Assembly (NCBI GenBank): GCA_031376425.1
Contig: JANMDR010000097.1
Span: 1 to 20,875 of the forward strand
DNA: 20,875 nucleotides
Direction: 5' to 3'
Origin: JANMDR01 sp031376425
GTDB taxonomy: Bacteria > Pseudomonadota > Gammaproteobacteria > Burkholderiales > Usitatibacteraceae
Position numbers and translations under genes: made by a program
Notes under the pieces: generated by a model
What the model was told of the DNA's origin: nothing
Seen by the model: only the letters and a program-made list of their open reading frames with translations
The model's database searches: none
Shown: piece after piece, positions 14,152-20,875 of the stretch
Position numbering within the stretch: the first letter of the stretch is position 1
How the letters are laid out: every line of letters begins with the position of its first letter

Positions 14152-16251
14152 ATGAAAAATACGCATTACAACCTTCACGGTAACGTGGCTGTGATCCAGT
14201 TCGATAACGCCCCGGTAAATGGGCTTTCCCATGGCTTGCGGGCCGGCATTGTAGAAAATGTGCGGAAAGCCGAGGCTGATACCAACGTATTGGCCGTGAT
14301 TTTAATCGGCTCGGACAAGGCATTTTCTGGCGGCGCTGATATTCGCGAATTTGGCACACCAGCGGCACTTGCTGAACCTAGTTTGCACACGCTCATTAAT
14401 TTTATTGAGTCATCTAGCAAACCCGTGATTGCTGCCATTGGCGGCGCGTGTATGGGTGGCGGGCTAGAACTTGCTTTAGGCTGCCATTTTCGCGTCGCAA
14501 TAAGTGGTGCTCAAATTGCATTACCAGAAGTTAAAATTGGTTTATTGCCAGGCGCTGGCGGCACGCAACGCTTACCGCGCATTATTGGTGTGGAATCTGC
14601 TTTAAACATGATCGTTTCTGGTGAGACAATTCCTTCAGACGCACTAAAAGCCACACCGTTATTCGACCAATTTATCGAAGGTGATTTACTGCAGGGCGCA
14701 CTAGCTTTCGCGCAAACAGTAATTATTGAAAAACGGGCGTTGAAAAAAATACGCGACCTGAAAGCAAGCCATCCAAAAGCAGATGCACTCTTTATGTTTG
14801 CGCGCAATGCCGTTGGTGCCATGTCAAAAAACTACCCTGCGCCGCTAAAGTGTATCGACGCGGTTGAAGCTGCCGTAAACCAGCCATTTGATGTGGGCAT
14901 TAAAACGGAAGGCAAGTTATTTTTAGAGCTTTATATGAGCGATGAATCACGCGCGTTACGACATTTATTTTTGTCCGAACGCCAAGCTTCAAAAGTAATC
15001 GGTGTTGCCGAAACAGCCAAGCTGAGAACCGTTGCTAGCGTTGGCGTCATCGGGGCGGGAACGATGGGCAGCGGCATCGCTATTAATTTTCTGCTGGCTG
15101 GCATACCCACGTCCATGCTGGAAACCAAACAAGAAGCACTTGATCGCGGCGTAAAACATATCAGCGATTTTTTTGAGGGTCGTATAAAAAAAGGCAAGAT
15201 GAAAGCGGAAAAAGCCGCCGCCCAAATGGCCTTGCTAAAACCCACGCTCAGCTATGATGACTTAAGCAATGCCGACCTCGTGATTGAAGCCGTGTTTGAA
15301 GAAATGGGTGTCAAAAAAGCAGTATTTGAAAAATTGGATGCTGTGTGCAAGCCCGGTGCTATTTTAGCTTCTAACACTTCAACCTTAGACTTAAATCAGA
15401 TTGCCGCATTTACCAAACGCCCGCAGGATGTTGTGGGTGCGCACTTCTTTAGTCCGGCCAATGTGATGAAGTTACTAGAAGTGGTACGCGGCGCAAAAAC
15501 TGCGGACGACGTGCTGCTGACCATTATGCAAGTAGCTAAGAAAATCCGCAAAACAGCAGTCATATCTGGTGTGTGTGATGGCTTTATTGGCAATCGCATG
15601 ATCGGTGCTTATTCATCTGAAGCAATCAATATGTTGGCTGAAGGTGCGTCCGTGGCACAGATTGATTCAGCACTAGAAAAGTTTGGTTTTGCCATGGGGC
15701 CTTTCCGCATGGGCGACCTTGCGGGTAATGATATTGGTTGGGCCATTAGAAAACGTCAACGGGCGGAGAAGGCTGTTGTTCCTATATCGGCAGCCATTGC
15801 CGACGCTTTGTGTGAGGCCGGCAGATTCGGGCAAAAGTCAGGCTCTGGTTGGTATGCCTACGAGAAAGGCCGTCGCAACGCCATTGTTGATCCAGCAGTT
15901 ACCGCAATTGTTGACGCGCATCGTCAAGCGCTAGGCATCACACCACGAAAGATAAGCGCGACGGAAATTGTACAACGTTGCGTTTTTGCGTTGGTGAATG
16001 AAGGCGCGCGGATTTTAGAAGAAGGCATCGCCCAACGCGCATCAGATATCGACATTGTTTATATTTTTGGTTATGGTTTCCCCGCCTATCGCGGCGGCCC
16101 AATGCTTTACGCTGATAGCGTTGGTCTAATGAGTGTTGCACGGGCGATGGAAGGCTTCGCAAAATTAAACGCCGCAAGCGCTACATTCTGGCAGCCTGCC
16201 GCATTACTTTCAACCTTGGCTGCTGAAGGTAAGTCCTTCAACAACGCTTAA
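14152..16251 (+). CDS. Fused enoyl-CoA hydratase / 3-hydroxyacyl-CoA dehydrogenase (FadB/FadJ/PimF-like)
   Basis: I chose ATG 14152 (699 residues), six bases after AGGA; an earlier TTG at 14101 adds residues outside the family fold. The N-terminal hydratase (about 1-190) has the oxyanion-hole segments KAFSGGADI (56-64) and CMGGGLEL (100-107) and both catalytic glutamates, E106 and E126 in LPEVKIG. The dehydrogenase (about 293-690) has the NAD-binding GVIGAGTMGSG (298-308), catalytic H431 in GAHFFSPANVMKLLEVV and N481, and two C-terminal helical domains. It carries out the hydration and NAD-dependent oxidation steps of beta-oxidation on one cytoplasmic chain. Length fits the roughly 700-residue FadB/FadJ class. 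It is first in the operon, with the thiolase 16 bases downstream. Gene order resembles pimF-type operons; acyl specificity is inferred. Confidence 0.95.
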   Translation: MKNTHYNLHGNVAVIQFDNAPVNGLSHGLRAGIVENVRKAEADTNVLAVILIGSDKAFSGGADIREFGTPAALAEPSLHTLINFIESSSKPVIAAIGGACMGGGLELALGCHFRVAISGAQIALPEVKIGLLPGAGGTQRLPRIIGVESALNMIVSGETIPSDALKATPLFDQFIEGDLLQGALAFAQTVIIEKRALKKIRDLKASHPKADALFMFARNAVGAMSKNYPAPLKCIDAVEAAVNQPFDVGIKTEGKLFLELYMSDESRALRHLFLSERQASKVIGVAETAKLRTVASVGVIGAGTMGSGIAINFLLAGIPTSMLETKQEALDRGVKHISDFFEGRIKKGKMKAEKAAAQMALLKPTLSYDDLSNADLVIEAVFEEMGVKKAVFEKLDAVCKPGAILASNTSTLDLNQIAAFTKRPQDVVGAHFFSPANVMKLLEVVRGAKTADDVLLTIMQVAKKIRKTAVISGVCDGFIGNRMIGAYSSEAINMLAEGASVAQIDSALEKFGFAMGPFRMGDLAGNDIGWAIRKRQRAEKAVVPISAAIADALCEAGRFGQKSGSGWYAYEKGRRNAIVDPAVTAIVDAHRQALGITPRKISATEIVQRCVFALVNEGARILEEGIAQRASDIDIVYIFGYGFPAYRGGPMLYADSVGLMSVARAMEGFAKLNAASATFWQPAALLSTLAAEGKSFNNA

Positions 16252-16267
16252 ACTTAAAGGACTCAAC

Positions 16268-17446
16268 ATGACTGATGCTGTAATTATTTCCACTGCTCGC
16301 ACACCATTGGCTAAATCATGGCGCGGCAGTTTCAATATGACGCATGGCGCAACGCTTGCCGGACACGCCATTGAACATGCAGTAAAACGCGCAGGCATTG
16401 ATGCTGGCGAGGTTGAAGATGTAATCATGGGCTGCGCCCTCCCCCAAGGCGCTACAGGGCTAAACATTGGCCGCTACGCTGCCATGCGTGCTGGCTTACC
16501 CGTAACAGCGGGTGGCACTACCGTTGACCGGCAATGCGCTTCGGGTCTACAAGCAATAGCCATGGCCGCGCAGCGCGTGATTGTTGATGCGGTGCCAGTC
16601 ATGGTGGCGGGTGGCGTTGAATCGATATCCTGTGTTCAAGCTAATATCAATATGCATTATCTAAAAGACGAATGGATGGTGCAGCATCGGCCAGACTTTT
16701 TTCTTAATATGTTGGAAACGGCCGAGATTGTAGCCAAACGCTATAAGGTACCGAAAGACCTACAGGATGCCTATGGTGTGCGCAGCCAACAGCGTGCAGC
16801 GGCAGCGCGTGCTGCGGGGCTGTTTAACGCTGAAATAGCACCAATCACTGTCACCATGGGTGCGCCTGATCCAAAAACCGGTGCTCTAGGCACGAAGGAA
16901 GTTACCGCCATTGAAGACGAAGGCATACGTGCGGACACCACCATTGAAGGTGTGGCAAAGATTCGTTCGGCTGTGGAAGGTGGCGTCATTACGGCTGGTA
17001 ATGCCAGTCAATTTTCTGATGGTGCCTCAGCATGCGTAGTAATGAACGCTAAGCTTGCCGAGCAGCGCGGCTTGGCACCATTAGGTATTTTTCGTGGCTT
17101 TGCAGTTGCCGGATGTGAGCCCGACGAAATGGGCATTGGTCCGGTGTTTGCAATCCCCCGTTTGCTGGCGCGCACTGGATTAAAAATAGATGATATTGGC
17201 TTATGGGAGCTCAACGAAGCTTTCGCAGTACAGGTCATTTATTGTCGCGATAAATTAGGGATTCCCGATGAGCGCTTGAATGTTAATGGCGGTGCAATTG
17301 CGATTGGTCACCCTTACGGGATGTCAGGTGCACGTATGGTGGGTCACGCGCTAATTGAAGGCAGGCGACGTGGCGTGAAATATGTAGTGATCACCATGTG
17401 TATCGGCGGTGGTATGGGTGCCGCTGGCTTATTTGAAGTTTGCTAA
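16268..17446 (+). CDS. Acetyl-CoA C-acyltransferase (thiolase, FadA/PimB-like)
   Basis: A 392-residue thiolase with all catalytic residues: nucleophile C90 in VDRQCASGLQ, H348 in GHPYGMSGARM, and base C378 in CIGGGMGAAGLFE. NEAFA at 316-320 is also conserved. It cleaves 3-ketoacyl-CoA with CoA to acetyl-CoA and a shortened acyl-CoA, the last step of the cycle begun by its neighbours. GHPYG rather than the commoner GHPLG or GHPIG places it in the acyltransferase branch often paired with FadB/PimF-type proteins; biosynthetic acetoacetyl-CoA thiolase is less likely in this context. AAAGGA lies seven bases before ATG, and the 16-base gap to the upstream gene indicates one transcript and possibly a FadA-FadB-like complex. 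Confidence 0.95.
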   Translation: MTDAVIISTARTPLAKSWRGSFNMTHGATLAGHAIEHAVKRAGIDAGEVEDVIMGCALPQGATGLNIGRYAAMRAGLPVTAGGTTVDRQCASGLQAIAMAAQRVIVDAVPVMVAGGVESISCVQANINMHYLKDEWMVQHRPDFFLNMLETAEIVAKRYKVPKDLQDAYGVRSQQRAAAARAAGLFNAEIAPITVTMGAPDPKTGALGTKEVTAIEDEGIRADTTIEGVAKIRSAVEGGVITAGNASQFSDGASACVVMNAKLAEQRGLAPLGIFRGFAVAGCEPDEMGIGPVFAIPRLLARTGLKIDDIGLWELNEAFAVQVIYCRDKLGIPDERLNVNGGAIAIGHPYGMSGARMVGHALIEGRRRGVKYVVITMCIGGGMGAAGLFEVC

Positions 17447-17463
17447 ATTTTTGCTTCACCCCC

Positions 17464-17496
17464 CCTGAAGATGGCTATATATAAAGCATCTTCAGG
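17464..17496 (+). promoter_or_regulatory. Intercistronic stem-loop between thiolase and acyl-CoA dehydrogenase genes
   Basis: CCTGAAGATG (17464-17473) pairs perfectly with CATCTTCAGG (17487-17496), 10 bp, with a 13-base AT-rich loop. No T-run follows, so it is not a good intrinsic terminator. RNA processing, stabilisation of the upstream message or a DNA-binding site are possible. Confidence 0.45.
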
Positions 17497-17523
17497 CAGC
17501 AATTTAAAACTTGGAAGTTAGCA

Positions 17524-18720
17524 ATGAATGTAAATTATTCCGATGAAGATCAGGCATTTCGGCAAGAAGTACGGGCTTTTTTAAAACAACACTTACCGGC
17601 TGATATCGCGCACAAAGTACTCCATGGTAAGCGCATGGTGCGTGACGATTTTATGCGCTGGCAACGCATTTTATTTGATCACGGCTGGGGCAGCCCCTAC
17701 TGGCCTCAAGCCTACGACGGTATGGCATTAAATCATACGCAACTTTTTATTTTCGAAGGTGAGTGTCTCGAATTTGGCGCACCAGGCTTAATTGCGTTTG
17801 GTCAAAAAATGCTCGCGCCGGTATTAATGGCGTTTGGCACGCCAGAACAAAAAGCTCATTTTCTACCGCGCATTTTACGTGGTGAAGATTTTTGGTGTCA
17901 GGGCTATTCCGAACCCGGCTCAGGATCAGACTTAGCATCGCTCAAAACCAAGGCTGAGCGAATGGGTGACCATTACATTGTAAGCGGTCAGAAAATTTGG
18001 ACTACCCAAGCCCAATTTGCCGATTGGATTTTCTGCCTCGTACGCACGTCAACCGAAGGTCGCGCCCAACAAGGTATTTCTTTCCTATTGATCGACATGA
18101 AATCACCGGGTGTCAGTGTGCGACCGATTATTATGTTGGACGGTGAACACGAAGTAAATGAAGTCTTTTTCGATAACGTAAAAGTACCCATCACGAATTT
18201 GGTAGGCGAAGAAAATAAAGGTTGGACCTGCGCAAAGTTTTTGCTTTCGCATGAACGCACCGGCCTTAATGTCGTGTCACTCTGCAAGCAGCTCATGCAG
18301 CGTTTGCAATATATTGCCCGCACCGAAATGGCTGATGGCAAACTCTTGATCGAAGACCCGCGTTTTCGTGATCGCATGGCACAGTGTGAAATGGAAGTCA
18401 TCGCGCACGAAATGACGCTTATGCGCACGCTGGCAGCAATGACGAAAAACGGCGCTCCGGGGCCAGAAGCATCAATACTCAAAATTCGCGGTACGGAAAT
18501 TGCGCAGTCTATATTTGAACTGACAATGTATGCAGCAGGTCCCGAAGCGTTGGCGCATCTGCCAGAAACGTTTGATGCGAACTGGCTTGGTAATAACATC
18601 GGCGCGGACTATACAGCAACAACTGCCCCTAACTATTTTAATATGCGCAAGCTTAGTATCTTTGGTGGTTCTAACGAGATCCAACGCAATATTGTGGCAC
18701 AGCACGTATTGGGGCTGTAG
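17524..18720 (+). CDS. Acyl-CoA dehydrogenase, large-subunit type (pimeloyl-CoA dehydrogenase PimC-like)
   Basis: A 398-residue flavoprotein of the acyl-CoA dehydrogenase family. Visible are CQGYSEPGSGSDLASL (125-140, flavin and acyl binding), IWTTQAQFADW (158-168) and the C-terminal FGGSNEIQRN (380-389). The usual catalytic glutamate of medium-chain enzymes (IYEGT) is Gly here (G381). The glutamate E244 in SHERTGL lies at the position used as base by isovaleryl-CoA and long-chain dehydrogenases, so activity is still expected. It forms trans-2-enoyl-CoA and passes electrons to ETF. The stretch LDGEHEVNEVFFDNVKVP resembles the large subunit of pimeloyl-CoA dehydrogenase as I know that family. 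A second, smaller-type dehydrogenase follows after 71 bases; together they may form a hetero-oligomer. Confidence 0.93.
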   Translation: MNVNYSDEDQAFRQEVRAFLKQHLPADIAHKVLHGKRMVRDDFMRWQRILFDHGWGSPYWPQAYDGMALNHTQLFIFEGECLEFGAPGLIAFGQKMLAPVLMAFGTPEQKAHFLPRILRGEDFWCQGYSEPGSGSDLASLKTKAERMGDHYIVSGQKIWTTQAQFADWIFCLVRTSTEGRAQQGISFLLIDMKSPGVSVRPIIMLDGEHEVNEVFFDNVKVPITNLVGEENKGWTCAKFLLSHERTGLNVVSLCKQLMQRLQYIARTEMADGKLLIEDPRFRDRMAQCEMEVIAHEMTLMRTLAAMTKNGAPGPEASILKIRGTEIAQSIFELTMYAAGPEALAHLPETFDANWLGNNIGADYTATTAPNYFNMRKLSIFGGSNEIQRNIVAQHVLGL

Positions 18721-18791
18721 CAGGCGCTCTCGGCCTTCTAAAACTGGGCAGGCTACCTTTTTAACTCTCAAGATATCGGTTAGAAACTATT

Positions 18792-19988
18792 ATGGAATTT
18801 TCACTCAACGGCGAACAGCAACAGCTAAAAGATTCGCTTGAACGCTATCTAGCCAAAAACTACACCTTCGACCTACGGCGAAAACAACTAGCCGCAGCGC
18901 CAGCGCCAAACCACTGGAATGCTTTTGCAGAATTTGGCTTATTGGGTATCGGTATCGCTGAGCAATTTGGTGGCATGGGTGCGCAGAGCAATTTAGGTGG
19001 CACAGGTGCGGCTGCGGAAGACACCATGTTAGTTATGGAATGCTTAGGGCGCGCCTTGGCACTTGAACCCTATGTTGCTACAGTAGTAGTAGGCGGTAGC
19101 ATATTGCAATACGGCGCAGAAAATAATGGCAGCGATGGCAACGATGGCAGCAAAGCGCGTTGCATGCAACTGCTTAATGCTATATCAACTGGTAGCGTTA
19201 AAGTCGCTCTAGCCGCGCACGAGCGGCAGGGGCGCTATAAATTAAGTTATGTTGCAACCACTACTACAAAGCGTGACGATGGGTTCTTATTGAACGGCCA
19301 TAAAGCCGTGACCTTGCACGGCGATTCGGCAGACACCTTAATTATCTCCGCACGCACCAAAGGGCTTGTGGATGATGAAGTTGGCATTTCTATTTTTCTT
19401 GTAAATAAAGATGCGCTTGGTTTAACGATTCGCGGCTATCCAACTAACGATGGTTTGCGTGCAGCCGAAATCACACTCAACAACGTCCATGTAAGCGCGG
19501 ATGCGCTTATTGGCAGGGAGCACGAGGGATATGCCGCCATTGAACGTGCCATTGATGCAGGTATAGCCGCACACTGCGCTGAAGCCGTTGGTGCAATGGC
19601 AGCATTAGTTGAGCAAACGCTTGAATATCTAAAATCGCGTAAGCAATTTGGTGTTGCCATTGGTAGTTTTCAAGCACTGCAGCACAAGATGGTGGATATG
19701 TTTATCGCCACTGAACAAGCACGATCGATGGCGATATTAGCAGCTCTTAAATTGGCGTCCGCCGATACTACTGAACGCCGCCGTACTATTGCAGCCGCAA
19801 AATCAATCGTAGGCCAATCGGCACGTTTAGTAGCACAGCAAGCCGTACAGTTACATGGCGGTATGGGAGTAACCGACGAATTGCCGATAAGCCATTACTT
19901 CAAACGCTTAACCGCTATTGATATGACTTATGGCGATGCACATTATCATCGGGCGCAATTGGGCGAGATGATGCTGGTAAATCCTTAA
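18792..19988 (+). CDS. Acyl-CoA dehydrogenase, small-subunit type (pimeloyl-CoA dehydrogenase PimD-like)
   Basis: A 398-residue member of the acyl-CoA dehydrogenase family, clearly diverged from its neighbour. The C-terminal domain keeps flavin contacts: YLKSRKQFGVAIGSFQALQH (279-298, R283) and QLHGGMGVTDELPISHYFKR (353-372). The catalytic-loop position reads DMTYGDAHYHR (377-387), so the medium-chain-type Glu is Tyr, and no isovaleryl-type ER motif is evident at the alternative site (EGYAAIERAIDAG might offer E251, uncertain). The middle beta domain is poorly conserved, with QGRYKLSYVATT where most members have an NGxKxWxTN-like region further on. It is probably the non- or differently catalytic partner of the upstream large subunit. 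A 9-base tandem repeat adds a Gly/Asn/Ser/Asp loop at about 112-120. The alpha/beta hydrolase starts 2 bases after its stop. Confidence 0.92.
   Translation: MEFSLNGEQQQLKDSLERYLAKNYTFDLRRKQLAAAPAPNHWNAFAEFGLLGIGIAEQFGGMGAQSNLGGTGAAAEDTMLVMECLGRALALEPYVATVVVGGSILQYGAENNGSDGNDGSKARCMQLLNAISTGSVKVALAAHERQGRYKLSYVATTTTKRDDGFLLNGHKAVTLHGDSADTLIISARTKGLVDDEVGISIFLVNKDALGLTIRGYPTNDGLRAAEITLNNVHVSADALIGREHEGYAAIERAIDAGIAAHCAEAVGAMAALVEQTLEYLKSRKQFGVAIGSFQALQHKMVDMFIATEQARSMAILAALKLASADTTERRRTIAAAKSIVGQSARLVAQQAVQLHGGMGVTDELPISHYFKRLTAIDMTYGDAHYHRAQLGEMMLVNP
19125..19151 (+). repeat. Three tandem 9-base units inside the small-type acyl-CoA dehydrogenase gene
   Basis: AATGGCAGC, GATGGCAAC and GATGGCAGC at 19125-19151 code for NGS-DGN-DGS. 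They lie in a variable surface-loop position and keep the frame. Confidence 0.6.
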
Positions 19989-19990
19989 CA

Positions 19991-20875
19991 ATGGATCAAC
20001 AGCCGCCCTATCTTCCTATACGCGAGAGTACCCACGCATTTGTAACCGTGCGCGGTTACAATTATTTGGTCAGACAATGGCTGCCCGTAAAAGTTAACCC
20101 AACGGCTAAGCCGTTAGTCATGCTCCACGGTTTTATGGATGTAGGGGCGTCATTTCAATTTGTGGTGGATGCGCTTGACGCGAATCGGCATGTAATTGCA
20201 TTTGATTGGCGCGGCTTTGGTCTTTCAACACCGCAAGTTCAAAATACTTATATTGACAGCTACTGGTTTGCTGATTATTTAGGCGATCTTGATGCCTTAC
20301 TCGATATTGTGCAACCGAATACCAGCGTTGATTTACTCGGCCACAGCATGGGCGGTAATATTGCGATGGTTTATGCCGGTGTGCGGCCAACGCGCATCGC
20401 CAAGCTAATTAATCTTGAGGGCTTTGGTCTACCCGATACCACGCCAGATCAAGCACCGGCGCGATACGCGAAATGGCTAGACCAGCTCAAAGTGCCGCAA
20501 CGCTTGCGCAGCTATGCAAATCTCACTGAAGTCGCGCAAAGAATGCAAAAGAGCAATCCGCGTTTAACGGCTGATAAAGCACTTTGGCTAGCGGCCTTTT
20601 GGGCTGCAGAAGGCATGGATAAGCAATGGCATTTATTGAGCGATGTTGCCCATAAACGCAGTAACCCAATTCTCTATCGTGACGAAGAAATTGCCGCCTG
20701 TAGGCGACGCATTAGCGCTCCGACCTTGTGGGTAACGGGCGCGCAATCGGATTTACTCAACCTTTGGAGCGGCCAATCCGCACGAACGGTTTGGGATGCA
20801 CGCTTAGCGGAAGTACCGCAGCTCCAATCTCTGACGATAGATAACTGCGGTCATATGATTCATCACGACCAAGCT
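19991..20875 (+). CDS. Alpha/beta hydrolase (partial, cut at right edge)
   Basis: Open from ATG 19991 to the window end, 295 residues so far. The fold is clear: oxyanion segment VMLHGFMDVG (43-52), DWRGFGLS (72-79), nucleophile elbow LGHSMGG with S119, acid D254 in WVTGAQSDLL (247-256) and the histidine H288 in NCGHMIHH. No signal peptide is evident, so it is probably cytoplasmic. The start is 2 bases after the preceding dehydrogenase stop, so it is very likely translated with the operon. In that setting a thioesterase or an ester/lactone hydrolase that supplies or releases the acyl substrate is plausible, but the family is too broad to name one. Only the last few residues appear to be missing. 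Confidence 0.92.
   Translation, partial: MDQQPPYLPIRESTHAFVTVRGYNYLVRQWLPVKVNPTAKPLVMLHGFMDVGASFQFVVDALDANRHVIAFDWRGFGLSTPQVQNTYIDSYWFADYLGDLDALLDIVQPNTSVDLLGHSMGGNIAMVYAGVRPTRIAKLINLEGFGLPDTTPDQAPARYAKWLDQLKVPQRLRSYANLTEVAQRMQKSNPRLTADKALWLAAFWAAEGMDKQWHLLSDVAHKRSNPILYRDEEIAACRRRISAPTLWVTGAQSDLLNLWSGQSARTVWDARLAEVPQLQSLTIDNCGHMIHHDQA

Noticed and set aside
17988..18599. 203-codon open frame on the minus strand
   Set aside because: Antisense to the large-type acyl-CoA dehydrogenase and without family features.

Overview
The window looks like chromosomal DNA of a Gram-negative bacterium, most likely a betaproteobacterium with moderate, slightly AT-leaning base composition. This is inference from the gene set, not a taxonomic assignment. 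The pointers are an AlgZ/AlgR (LytS/LytTR)-type sensor-regulator pair, a YkgJ cysteine-cluster protein, exported M16 peptidases and a pimeloyl-CoA-type beta-oxidation operon. No rRNA, tRNA, CRISPR array or phage gene was seen. No gap between genes exceeds 300 bases; the longest are about 225-240 bases and are described below.

Layout. (1) 1-736, minus: the N-terminal part of an exported M16 zinc peptidase, cut by the window edge. It is divergent from (2) 855-2690, plus: an exported penicillin-binding-protein/class C beta-lactamase-like serine hydrolase, and (3) 2843-5140, plus: an exported DUF5916 protein with a CBM9-like front domain. (4) 5199-7022, minus: a two-gene unit made of a PLP aminotransferase and a membrane-anchored unknown protein, with a partial duplication of the aminotransferase 3' end between them. 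(5) 7245-10130, plus: a complete two-unit M16 peptidase, paralogous to the truncated gene at the left edge and in inverted orientation to it; a strong intrinsic terminator follows. (6) 10356-12368, plus: a LytS/AlgZ-type histidine kinase and its LytTR response regulator. The regulator reads as two frames separated by an apparent one-base deletion. (7) 12489-12854, plus: a YkgJ-type cysteine-cluster protein, preceded by two overlapping alternative hairpins and followed directly at its stop codon by a 168-bp ORF-less inverted-repeat element. (8) 13051-13914, plus: a spermidine-synthase-fold methyltransferase-like protein. (9) 14152-20875, plus: a beta-oxidation operon of fused enoyl-CoA hydratase/3-hydroxyacyl-CoA dehydrogenase, thiolase, two dissimilar acyl-CoA dehydrogenases and an alpha/beta hydrolase that runs off the right edge.

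How the genes work together. Block 9 contains all the enzymes of a beta-oxidation cycle: the acyl-CoA dehydrogenase pair, hydratase plus dehydrogenase on one chain, and thiolase. Gene content and the paired large/small dehydrogenases resemble the pim (pimeloyl-CoA) operon type, so medium-chain or dicarboxylic acyl-CoAs are the likely substrates. Blocks 1, 2, 3 and 5 encode exported proteins of the periplasm or outer membrane. Block 6 is a two-component system that may be inactive if the frameshift is real.

The observations most worth checking are the interleaved A-B-A'-B' stems before the YkgJ gene, the 168-bp hairpin element at its stop codon, the one-base lesion in the response regulator, the absence of the MCAD-type catalytic glutamate from both acyl-CoA dehydrogenases, and the synonymously diverged 3'-end duplicate of the aminotransferase gene. 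I did not find a clearly new multi-gene system.
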